Shown here: piece by piece, positions 11,219 to 20,989 of the stretch
Layout: every line of letters starts with the position of its first letter
Position numbering within the stretch: the stretch's first letter is position 1
Position numbers and translations under genes: made by a program
Notes under the pieces: model-generated
What the model was told of the DNA's origin: nothing
Seen by the model: only the letters and a program-made list of their open reading frames with translations
The model's database searches: none
Assembly: GCF_000003605.2 (NCBI RefSeq)
Contig: NW_003149251.1
Span: forward strand, 1-21,730
Origin: Saccoglossus kowalevskii
Taxonomy: Eukaryota; Hemichordata; Enteropneusta; Harrimaniidae
Reading direction: 5' to 3'
DNA: 21,730 nucleotides

Positions 11219-11880
11219 TTTATGTGTCTCGGTGTATGTGTGCACCCGATTCCATCATTTCTGTGTCTTGGTGTATGTGTATGTGTGCACCCGATTCCAT
11301 CATTTCTATGTGTCTCGTGTTTGTGTATGTGTGCACCCGATTCCATCATTTTATGTGTCTCGTGTATGTGTATGTGTGCACCCAATTCCATCATTTTTTG
11401 TGTCTCGGTGTATGTGTATTTGTGCACCCGATTCCATCATTTTATGTGTCTCGTGTATGTGTATGTGTGCACCCAATTCCATCATTTTTTGTGTCTCGGT
11501 GTATGTGTATTTGTGCACCCGATTCCATCATTGTATGTGGTTTGGTGTATGTGTATGTGTGCACCCGATTCCATCATTTCTATGTGTCTCGTGTATGTGT
11601 GCACCCAATTCCATCATTTTATGTGTCTCGTGTATGTGTATGTGTGCACCCAATTCCATCATTTTTTGTGTCTCAGTGTATGTATATGTGTGCACCCGAT
11701 TGCATCATTTCTATGCGTCTTGGTGTATGTGTATGTGTGCACCCGATTCCATCATTTTATGTGTATTGTGTATGTGTACTGTCGATCCCATCATTTTACG
11801 TGTCTTGGTGTATGTGTATGTGTGCACCCGATTCCATTATTTTATGTGTCTCGGTGTATGTGTGCACCCGATTCCATCAT

Positions 11881-12130
11881 TTCTATGTGTCTCGTGTATG
11901 TGTATGTGTGCACCCGATTCCATCATTTTATGTGTCTCGTGTATGTGTATGTGGGCACCCAATTCCATCATTTTTTGTGTCTCGGTGTATGTATATGTGT
12001 GCACCCGATTCCATCATTTCTATGTGTCTTAGTGTATTTGTATGTGTGCACCCGATTCCATCATTTTAAGTGTCTTGTGTATGTGTACACCCGATCCCAT
12101 CATTTTACGTGTCTTGGTGTATGTGTATGT
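11881..12130 (+). repeat. Local 1.4-kb period, copy 1 (partner 13276-13525)
   Basis: This run and 13276-13525 agree at offset 1395. They share the CTTAGTGTATTTG variant (12029 and 13424) followed by ATTTTAAGTGTCTTG and the GTACACCCGATCCC short monomer. Small differences exist, such as GTGGGCACCC near 11952 and GTGTGAACCC near 13394, each in one copy only. Confidence 0.82.
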
Positions 12131-12179
12131 GTGCACCCGATTCCATCATTTTACGTGTCTCGGGTATGTGTATGTGTGC

Positions 12180-12480
12180 ACCCAATTCCATCATTTTTTG
12201 TGTCTCAGTGTATGTATATGTGTGCACCCGATTCCATCATTTCTATGTGTCTTGGTGTATGTGTATGTGTGCACCCGATTCCATCATTTTTAGTGTCTCG
12301 TGTATGTGTATGTGTGCACCCAATTCCATCATTTTTTGTGTCTCAGTGTATGTATATGTGTGCACCCGATTCCATCATTTCTATGTGTCTTGGTGTATGT
12401 GTATGTGTGCACTCGATTCCATCATTTTATGTGTCTTGTGTATGTGTACTGTCGATCCCATCTTTTTACGTGTCTTGGTG
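12180..12480 (+). repeat. Local 1.4-kb period, continuation of copy 1 (partner 13576-13876)
   Basis: It continues the 1.4-kb period at offset 1396. Shared rare variants are GCACTCGATTCC (about 12410 and 13806) and CCCATCTTTTTACG (about 12457 and 13853). The partner has a TAA from GTGTAAGTG near 13836, absent here. Confidence 0.82.
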
Positions 12481-12748
12481 TATGTGTATGTGTGCACCCG
12501 ATTCCATCATTTCTATGTGTCTTGGTGTATGTGTATATGTGCACCCAAATCCAACATTGCATGTGTCTTGTGTATGTGTACACCCGATCCCATCATTTTA
12601 TGTGTCTCTGTGTATGTGTGCACCCGATTCCATCATTTCTATGTGTCTTGGTGTATGTGTATGTGTGCACCCGATTCCATCATTTCTATGTGTCTCGTGT
12701 ATGTGTATGTGTGCACCCGATTCCATCATTTTATGTGTCTCGGTGTAT

Positions 12749-13273
12749 GTGTGCACCCGATTCCATCATTTTATGTGTCTCGTGTATGTGTATGTGTGCA
12801 CCCAATTCCATCATTTTTTTTGTCTCGGTGTATGTGTATTTGTGCACCCAATTCCATCATTTTATGTGTCTCGTGTATGTGTATGTGTGCACCCAATTCC
12901 ATCATTTTTTGTGTCTCGGTGTATGTGTATTTGTGCTCCCGATTCCATCATTTCTATGTGTCTTGGTGTATGTGTATGTGTGCACCCAATTCCATCATTT
13001 TTTGTGTCTCGGTGTATGTATATGTGTGCACCCGATTCCATCATTTCTATGTGTCTTAGTGTATGTGTATGTGTGCACCCGATTCCATCATTTATATGTG
13101 TCTCGTGTATGTGTATGTGTCCACCCGATTCCATCATTTTATGTGTCTCGTGTATGTGTATGTGTGCACCCAATTCCATCATTTTTTGTGTCTCGGTGTA
13201 TGTATATGTGTGCACCCGATTCCATCATTTCTATGTGTCTCGGTGTATGTGTATGTGTGCACCCGATTCCATC
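12749..13273 (+). repeat. Duplicate segment, copy 2 (partner 10600-11124)
   Basis: Second copy of the 525-bp segment marked by the eight-T run and GTGCTCCC (about 12935). It then continues into a different order from copy 1, with plain CTCGTG monomers and a GTGAACCC variant, instead of the CTCGGTTTATG pair. Confidence 0.87.
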
Positions 13274-14955
13274 ATTTCTATGTGTCTCGTGTATGTGTAT
13301 GTGTGCACCCGATTCCATCATTTTATGTGTCTCGTGTATGTGTATGTGTGCACCCAATTCCATCATTTTTTGTGTCTCGGTGTATGTATATGTGTGAACC
13401 CGATTCCATCATTTCTATGTGTCTTAGTGTATTTGTATGTGTGCACCCGATTCCATCATTTTAAGTGTCTTGTGTATGTGTACACCCGATCCCATCATTT
13501 TACGTGTCTTGGTGTATGTGTATGTGTGCACCCGATTCCATCATTTCTATGTGTCTCGTGTATGTGTATGTGTGCACCCAATTCCATCATTTTTTGTGTC
13601 TGAGTGTATGTATATGTGTGCACCCGATTCCATCATTTCTATGTGTCTTGGTGTATGTGTATGTGTGCACCCGATTCCATCATTTTTTGTGTCTCGTGTA
13701 TGTGTATGTGTGCACCCAATTCCATCATTTTTTGTGTCTCAGTGTATGTATATGTGTGCACCCGATTCCATCATTTCTATGTGTCTTGGTGTATGTGTAT
13801 GTGTGCACTCGATTCCATTATTTTATGTGTCTTGTGTAAGTGTACTGTCGATCCCATCTTTTTACGTGTCTTGGTGTATGTGTATGTGTGCACCCGATTC
13901 CATGATTGTATGTGTCTCGTGTATGTGTATGTGTGCACCCAATTACATCATTTTTTGTGTCTCGGTGTATGTATATGTGTGCACCCGATTCCATCATTTC
14001 TATGTGTCTTGGTGTATGTGTATATGTGCACCCAAATCCAACATTTCATGTGTCTTGTGTATGTGTACACCCGATCCCATCATTTTATGTGTCTCTGTGT
14101 ATGTGTGCACCCGATTCCATCATTTCTATGTGTCTTGGTGTATGTGTATGTGTGCACCCGATTCCATCATTTCTATGTGTCTCGTGTATGTGTATGTGTG
14201 CAGCCGATTCTATCATTTTATGTGTCTCGTGTATGTGTATGTGTGCACCCAATTCCATCATTTTTTGTGTCTCGGTGTATGTGTATTTGTGCACCCGATT
14301 CCATCATTTCTATGTTTCTTGGTGTATGTGTATGTGTGCACCCGATTCCATCATTTCATGTGTCTCGTGTATGTGTATGTGTGCACCCAATTCCATCATT
14401 TTTTGTGTCTCGGTGTATGTATATGTGTGCACCCGATTCCATCATTTCTATGTGTCTTAGTGTATGTGTATGTGTGCACCCGATTCCATCATTTATATGT
14501 GTCTCGTGTATGTGTATGTGTCCACCCGATTCCATCATTTTATGTGTCTCGTGTATGTGTATGTGTGCACCCAATGCCATCATTTTTTGTGTCTCGGTGT
14601 ATGTGTATGTGTGCACCCGATTTCCATCATTTTATGTGTCTCGTGTATGTGTATGTGTGCACCCAAATTCCATCATTTTTTTGTGTCTCGGTGTATGTAT
14701 ATGTGTGCACCCGATTCCATCATTGTATGTGGTTTGGTGTATGTGTATGTGTGCACCCGATTCCATCATTTTATGTGTCTCGTGTATGTGTATGTGTGCA
14801 CCCAATTCCATCATTTTTTGTGTCTCAGAGTATGTATATGTGTGCACCCGATTCCATCATTGTATGTGGTTTGGTGTATGTGTATGTGTGCACCCGATTC
14901 CATCATTTCTATGTGTCTCGTGTATGTGTATGTGTGCACCCAATTCCATCATTTT

Positions 14956-15179
14956 ATGTGTCTCGTGTATGTGAATGTGTGCACCCGATTCCATCATTTC
15001 TATGTGGGTCGGTGTATGTGTATGTGTGCACCCAATTCCACCATTTTATGTGTCTCGGTGTATGTGTATGTGTGCACCCGATTCCATCATTTCTATGTGG
15101 CTCGTGTATGTGTATGCGTGCAGCCGATTCCATCATTTTATGTGTCTCGGTGTATGTGTGCACTGATTCCATCATTCCT
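14956..15179 (+). repeat. HOR marker block, subtype B
   Basis: Carries GCACTGAT in its fifth monomer and is followed by the CTAGG short monomer at 15232. Both variants are as at 5189 and 17074. It restores the marker after the 5.1-kb gap. Confidence 0.9.
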
Positions 15180-15312
15180 ATGTGTCTCGGTGTATGTGTA
15201 TGTGTGCACCCGATTCCATCATTTTATGTGTCTAGGTGTATGTGTGCACCCGATTCCATCATTTCTATGTGTCTCGGTGTATGTGTATGTGTGCACCCGA
15301 TTCCATCATTTT
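14956..15312 (+). repeat. HOR unit 6, minimal 357-bp unit (8 monomers)
   Basis: This stretch holds only a marker block plus three monomers (standard, CTAGG short, standard) before the next marker block starts. The marker block is thus present twice in tandem, 357 bp apart. It is the shortest interval between marker blocks in the window, about one fifth of the reference. A single unequal exchange between two units, or a local tandem duplication, would explain it. Confidence 0.85.
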
Positions 15313-15536
15313 ATGTGTCTCGTGTATGTGAATGTGTGCACCCGATTCCATCATTTCTATGTGGGTCGGTGTATGTGTATGTGTGCACCCAATTCCACCA
15401 TTTTATGTGTCTCGGTGTATGTGTATGTGTGCACCCGATTCCATCATTTCTATGTGGCTCGTGTATGTGTATGCGTGCAGCCGATTCCATCATTTTATGT
15501 GTCTCGGTGTATGTGTGCACTGATTCCATCATTCCT
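15313..15536 (+). repeat. HOR marker block, subtype B, detached from its usual right neighbour
   Basis: It has GCACTGAT like the other subtype B blocks but is not followed by the CTAGG monomer. The order switches right after CATTCCT, so a junction lies at the block's right edge. Confidence 0.88.
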
Positions 15537-15700
15537 ATGTGTCTCGTGTATGTGTATGTGTGCACCCATTCCCATCATTTTTTGTGTCTCGGTGTATGTG
15601 TATTTGTGCACCCGATTCCATCATTTTATGTGTCTCGTGTATGTGTATGTGTGCACCCAATTCCATCATTTTATGTGTCTCGGTGTATGTGTGCACCCGA

Positions 15701-16698
15701 TTCCATCATTTCTATGTGTCTCGGTGTATGTGTATGTGTGCACCCGATTCCATCATTTTATGTGTCTCGGTGTATGTGTGCACCCGATTCCATCATTTTA
15801 TTGTCTCGTGTATGTGTATGTGTGCAGCCAATGCCATCATTTTTTGTGTCTCGGTGTATGTGTATGTGTGCACCCGATTCCATCATTTTATGTGTCTCGT
15901 GTATGTGTATGTGTGCACCCAATTCCATCATTATTTGTGTCTCGGTGTATGTATATGTGTATGTGTGCACCCGATTCCATCATTGTATGTGGTTTGGTGT
16001 ATGTGTATGTGTGCACCCGATTCCATCATTTTATGTGTCTCGTGTATGTGTACTGTCGATCCCATCATTTTACGTGTCTTGGTGTATGTGTATGTGTGCA
16101 CCCGATTCCATCATTTTATGTGTCTCGTGTATGTGTATGTGTGCACCCAATTACATCATTTTTTGTGTCTCGGTGTATGTATATGTGTGCACCCGATTCC
16201 ATCATTTCTATGTGTCTTGGTGTATGTGTATATGTGCACCCAATTCCAACATTTTATGTGTCTTGTGTATGTGTACACCCAATCCCATCATTTTATGTGT
16301 CTCGGTGTATGTGTGCACCCGATTCCATCATTTCTGTGTCTTGGTGTATGTGTATGTGTGCACCCGATTCCATCATTTCTATGTGTCTCGTGTTTGTGTA
16401 TGTGTGCACCCGATTCCATCATTTTATGTGTCTCGTGTATGTGTATGTGTGCACCCAATTCCATCATTTTTTGTGTCTCGGTGTATGTGTATTTGTGCAC
16501 CCGATTCCATCATTTTATGTGTCTCGTGTATGTGTATGTGTGCACCCAATTCCATCATTTTTTGTGTCTCGGTGTATGTGTATTTGTGCACCCGATTCCA
16601 TCATTTCTATGTGTCTTGGTGTATGTGTATGTGTGCACCCAATTCCATCATTTTTTGTGTCTCGGTGTATGTATATGTGTGCACCCGATTCCATCATT
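15701..16698 (+). repeat. Near-identical ~1-kb segment, copy 2 (partner 3680-4677)
   Basis: Second copy of the 998-bp segment at offset 12021. Its left part, from about 15576 to 16115, also matches about 19995-20534 at offset 4419, so three places share the TTATTGTCTCG / GCAGCCAATGCC marker. The copy ends where two TATATG monomers are joined. Confidence 0.88.
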
Positions 16699-17073
16699 TT
16701 TTGTGTCTCGGTGTATGTATATGTGTGCACCCGATTCCATCATTGTATGTGGTTTGGTGTATGTGTATGTGTGCACCCGATTCCATCATTTCTATGTGTC
16801 TCGTGTATGTGTATGTGTGCACCCAATGCCATCATTTTTTGTGTCTCGGTGTATGTGTATGTGTATGTGTGCACCCGATTCCATCATTTTATGTGTCTCG
16901 TGTATGTGTATGTGTGCACCCAATTCCATCATTTTTTGTGTCTCAGTGTATGTATATGTGTGCACCCGATTCCATCATTGTATGTGGTTTGGTGTATGTG
17001 TATGTGTGCACCCGATTCCATCATTTCTATGTGTCTCGTGTATGTGTATGTGTGCACCCAATTCCATCATTTT

Positions 17074-17297
17074 ATGTGTCTCGTGTATGTGAATGTGTGC
17101 ACCCGATTCCATCATTTCTATGTGGGTCGGTGTATGTGTATGTGTGCACCCAATTCCACCATTTTATGTGTCTCGGTGTATGTGTATGTGTGCACCCGAT
17201 TCCATCATTTCTATGTGGCTCGTGTATGTGTATGCGTGCAGCCGATTCCATCATTTTATGTGTCTCGGTGTATGTGTGCACTGATTCCATCATTCCT
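17074..17297 (+). repeat. HOR marker block, subtype B
   Basis: Has GCACTGAT and the following CTAGG monomer at 17350, exactly 276 bp from the block start, as at 5189 and 14956. Confidence 0.9.
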
Positions 17298-17957
17298 ATG
17301 TGTCTCGGTGTATGTGTATGTGTGCACCCGATTCCATCATTTTATGTGTCTAGGTGTATGTGTGCACCCGATTCCATCATTTCTATGTGTCTCGGTGTAT
17401 GTGTATGTGTGCACCCGATTCCATCATTTTATGTGTCTCGGTGTATGTGTGCACCCGATTCCATCATTTTATGTGTCTCGTGTATGTGTATGTGTGCACC
17501 CAATGCCATCATTTTTTGTGTCTCGGTGTATGTGTATGTGTGCACCCGATTCCATCATTTTATGTGTCTCGTGTATGTGTATGTGTGCACCCAATTCCAT
17601 CATTATTTGTGTCTCGGTGTATGTATATGTGTGCACCCGATTCCATCATTGTATGTGGTTTGGTGTATGTGTATGTGTGCACCCGATTCCATCATTTTAT
17701 GTGTCTCGTGTATGTGTACTGTCGATCCCATCATTTTATGTGTCTTGGTGTATGTGTATGTGTGCACCCAATTACATCATTTTTTGTGTCTCGGTGTATG
17801 TATATGTGTGCACCCGATTCCATCATTTCTATGTGTCTTGGTGTATGTGTATATGTGCACCCAATTCCAACATTTTATGTGTCTTGTGTATGTGTACACC
17901 CAATCCCATCATTTTATGTGTCTCGGTGTATGTGTGCACCCGATTCCATCATTTCTG

Positions 17958-18585
17958 TGTCTTGGTGTATGTGTATGTGTGCACCCGATTCCATCATTTT
18001 ATGTGTCTCGTGTATGTGTATGTGTGCACCCAATTACATCATTTTTTGTGTCTCGGTGTATGTATATGTGTGCACCCGATTCCATCATTTCTATGTGTCT
18101 TGGTGTATGTGTATATGTGCACCCAATTCCAACATTTTATGTGTCTTGTGTATGTGTACACCCGATCCCATCATTTTATGTGTCTCGGTGTATGTGTGCA
18201 CCCGATTCCATCATTTCTATGTGTCTTGGTGTATGTGTATGTGTGCACCCGATTCCATCATTTCTATGTGTCACGTGTTTGTGTATGTGTGCACCCGATT
18301 CCATCATTTTATGTGTCTCGTGTATGTGTATGTGTGCACCCAATTCCATCATTTTTTGTGTCTCGGTGTATGTGTATTTGTGCACCCAATTCCATCATTT
18401 TATGTGTCTCGTGTATGTGTATGTGTGCACCCTATTCCATCATTTTTTGTGTCTCGGTGTATGTGTATTTGTGCACCCGATTCCATCATTTCTCTGTGTC
18501 TTGGTGTATGTGTATGTGTGCACCCAATTCCATCATTTTTTGTGTCTCGGTGTATGTATATGTGTGCACCCGATTCCATCATTGT
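17958..18585 (+). repeat. Long-range duplicate, copy 2 (partner 1540-2167)
   Basis: Second copy of the segment marked by TCACGTGTTTGTG (18271) and CCTATTCC (about 18430). It lies inside a marker-led unit, whereas copy 1 lies in the leading tract without markers. Confidence 0.85.
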
Positions 18586-18677
18586 ATGTGGTTTGGTGTA
18601 TGTGTATGTGTGCACCCGATTCCATCATTTCTATGTGTCTCGTGTATGTGTATGTGTGCACCCAATTCCATCATTTT

Positions 18678-18901
18678 ATGTGTCTCGTGTATGTGAATGT
18701 GTGCACCCGATTCCATCATTTCTATGTGGGTCGGTGTATGTGTATGTGTGCACCCAATTCCACCATTTTATGTGTCTCGGTGTATGTGTATGTGTGCACC
18801 CGATTCCATCATTTCTATGTGGCTCGTGTATGTGTATGCGTGCAGCCGATTCCATCATTTTATGTGTCTCGGTGTATGTGTGCACCGATTCCATCATTCC
18901 T
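18678..18901 (+). repeat. HOR marker block, subtype A
   Basis: Has GCACCGAT and is followed by CCTGAT (18931) and CTCAG monomers, as at 2536 and 20766. Confidence 0.9.
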
Positions 18902-19075
18902 ATGTGTCTCGGTGTATGTGTATGTGTGCACCTGATTCCATCATTTTATGTGTCTCAGTGTATGTGTGCACCCGATTCCATCATTTCTATGTGTCTCGGT
19001 GTATGTGTATGTGTGCACCTGATTCCATCATTTTATGTGTCTCAGTGTATGTGTGCACCCGATTCCATCATTTCT

Positions 19076-19160
19076 ATGTGGCTCGTGTATGTGTATGCGT
19101 GCAGCCGATTCCATCATTTTATGTGTCTCGGTGTATGTGTGCACCGATTCCATCATTCCT
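19076..19160 (+). repeat. Partial marker block (last two monomers only)
   Basis: Only the GTGGCTCG / GCGTGCAGCC monomer and the GCACCGAT short monomer ending CATTCCT are present; the GTGAATG, GTGGGTCGG and standard monomers are missing. A third CCTGAT + CTCAG pair follows. It is an internal partial duplication within unit 9, not a unit start. Confidence 0.87.
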
Positions 19161-19994
19161 ATGTGTCTCGGTGTATGTGTATGTGTGCACCTGATTCCAT
19201 CATTTTATGTGTCTCAGTGTATGTGTGCACCCGATTCCATCATTTTATGTGTCTCGGTGTATGTGTATGTGTGCACCCGATTCCATCATTTTATGTGTCT
19301 CGGTGTATGTGTGCACCCGATTCCATCATTTTATGTGTCTCGTGTATGTGTATGTGTGCACCCAATGCCATCATTTTTTGTGTCTCGGTGTATGGGTATG
19401 TGCGCACCCGATTCCATCATTTTATGTGTCTCGTGTATGTGTATGTGTGCACCCAATTCCATCATTTTTTGTGTCTCGGTGTATGTATATGTGTGCACCC
19501 GATTCCATCATTGTATGTGGTTTGGTGTATGTGTATGTGTGCACCCGATTCCATCATTTTATGTGTCTCGTGTATGTGTACTGTCGATCCCATCATTTTA
19601 CGTGTCTTGGTGTATGTGTATGTGTGCACCCGATTCCATCATTTTATGTGTCTCGTGTATGTGTATGTGTGCACCCAATTACATCATTTTTTGTGTCTCG
19701 GTGTATGTATATGTGTGCACCCGATTCCATCATTTCTATGTGTCTTGGTGTATGTGTATGTGTGCACCCAATTCCAACATTTTATGTGTCTTGTGTATGT
19801 GTACACCCGATCCCATCATTCTATGTGTCTCGGTGTATGTGTGCACCCGATTCCATCATTTCTATGTGTCTTGGTGTATGTGTATGTATGCACCCGATTC
19901 CATCATTTCTATGTGTCTCGTGTTTGTGTATGTGTGCACCCAATTCCATCATTTTATGTGTCTCGTGTATGTGTATGTGTGCACCCAATTCCAT

Positions 19995-20534
19995 CATTTT
20001 TTGTGTCTCGGTGTATGTGTATTTGTGCACCCGATTCCATCATTTTATGTGTCTCGTGTATGTGTATGTGTGCACCCAATTCCATCATTTTATGTGTCTC
20101 GGTGTATGTGTGCACCCGATTCCATCATTTCTATGTGTCTCGGTGTATGTGTATGTGTGCACCCGATTCCATCATTTTATGTGTCTCGGTGTATGTGTGC
20201 ACCCGATTCCATCATTTTATTGTCTCGTGTATGTGTATGTGTGCAGCCAATGCCATCATTTTTTGTGTCTCGGTGTATGTGTATGTGTGCACCCGATTCC
20301 ATCATTTTATGTGTCTCGTGTATGTGTATGTGTGCACCCAATTCCATCATTATTTGTGTCTCGGTGTATGTATATGTGTATGTGTGCACCCGATTCCATC
20401 ATTGTATGTGGTTTGGTGTATGTGTATGTGTGCACCCGATTCCATCATTTTATGTGTCTCGTGTATGTGTACTGTCGATCCCATCATTTTACGTGTCTTG
20501 GTGTATGTGTATGTGTGCACCCGATTCCATCATT
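19995..20534 (+). repeat. Third copy of the TTATTGTCTCG segment (partner 15576-16115)
   Basis: About 540 bp agree with unit 7 at offset 4419. They include TTATTGTCTCG with GCAGCCAATGCC (about 20219-20255), the three-unit TATATG monomer and CTGTCGATCC at 20472. The agreement from 20160 onward also holds with 3720-4080 (offset 16440). Confidence 0.82.
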
Positions 20535-20765
20535 TATATGTGTCTCGTGTATGTGTATGTGTCCACCCGATTCCATCATTTTATGTGTCTCGTGTATGTG
20601 TATGTGTGCACCCAATTCCATCATTTTTTGTGTCTCGGTGTATGTATATGTGTGCACCCGATTCCATCATTGTATGTGGTTTGGTGTATGTGTATGTGTG
20701 CACCCGATTCCATCATTTCTATGTGTCTCGTGTATGTGTATGTGTGCACCCAATTCCATCATTTT

Positions 20766-20989
20766 ATGTGTCTCGTGTATGTGAATGTGTGCACCCGATT
20801 CCATCATTTCTATGTGGGTCGGTGTATGTGTATGTGTGCACCCAATTCCACCATTTTATGTGTCTCGGTGTATGTGTATGTGTGCACCCGATTCCATCAT
20901 TTCTATGTGGCTCGTGTATGTGTATGCGTGCAGCCGATTCCATCATTTTATGTGTCTCGGTGTATGTGTGCACCGATTCCATCATTCCT
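20766..20989 (+). repeat. HOR marker block, subtype A
   Basis: Has GCACCGAT followed by CCTGAT (21019) and CTCAG. It is the last complete marker block in the window. Confidence 0.9.

Larger units (their letters stand above)
9641..14955 (+). repeat. HOR unit 5, 5.3-kb tract mostly without markers
   Basis: The tract opens with a marker block and copies unit 4 as far as 10586. The next 4.4 kb have no GTGAATG, GTGGGTCGG or GTGGCTCG monomer, and the GTGGTTTGG type appears only near 11530, 14724 and 14860. CTGTCGATCC lies at 10243, 11779, 12449 and 13845, and GTCCACCC at 10970, 13119 and 14520. Between about 11881 and 14060 the order repeats with a shift of 1395-1401 bp, rising to 1487 where one copy holds two extra monomers. 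The length is close to three reference units (3 x 1760 = 5280), which may be coincidence. It looks like an alternative HOR variant. Confidence 0.75.
15313..17073 (+). repeat. HOR unit 7, rearranged (1761 bp)
   Basis: The length is within 1 bp of the reference, but the content differs. After the marker block it jumps directly to a monomer with the unusual CACCCATTCCCATC (about 15562), then an ATTTGTG monomer. From 15701 it carries the ~1-kb segment shared with 3680-4677. The CTTAG and GTCCACCC monomers are missing, and two TATATG monomers stand side by side near 16670-16740. The near-equal length is therefore a coincidence of gains and losses, so spacing alone should not be used to call a unit intact. 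Confidence 0.82.
17074..18677 (+). repeat. HOR unit 8, mosaic (1604 bp)
   Basis: The left part, 17074-17997, follows units 2 and 3 (offset 10449 from the unit at 6625). The right part, 17958-18585, follows 1540-2167. The two sources share one CTTGG monomer (about 17957-17999), which is where the switch lies. As a result the AATTACATC, TATATG, CCAACATT, GTACACCC, short run occurs twice, at 17770 and 18032 (262 bp apart), and the two copies differ by CCCAATCCC against CCCGATCCC. This is the pattern expected of a crossover in monomer register. Confidence 0.85.
2239..20580 (+). repeat. Dispersed diagnostic monomer GTCCACCC, 7 copies
   Basis: The usual GTGCACCC reads GTCCACCC, which destroys the GTGCAC palindrome. 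Copies start at 2239, 4751, 7943, 10970, 13119, 14520 and 20571. Each follows a monomer ending in the rare ATTTAT linker. Its absence from units 2, 4, 7 and 8 marks their deletions. The span covers dispersed copies. Confidence 0.88.
18678..20765 (+). repeat. HOR unit 9, expanded at the left and deleted at the right (2088 bp)
   Basis: Compared with the next unit, this one has 258 extra bases at 18902-19246. There the CCTGAT + CTCAG pair occurs three times (18931, 19018, 19190), and between the second and third lies a partial marker block. From 19341 it follows 2941-3630 (offset 16400) and 21171-21730 (offset 1830). From about 19995 it follows unit 7 as far as about 20534. There the monomer after CTGTCGATCC (20472) passes straight to the ATTTAT linker that precedes GTCCACCC (20571), so about 13 monomers are missing. 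Confidence 0.83.

Noticed and set aside
13437-18935. A forward open frame of 1832 codons, and others of 1692, 1410, 1378, 1362 and 1050 codons, as giant repeat proteins
   Set aside because: The other forward frames are also open over much of the same stretch, the peptides are the same three low-complexity Cys/Val/His registers, starts are arbitrary ATGs in the repeat, and stops fall only at chance variants. Neither a gene-like start nor splice signals are visible.
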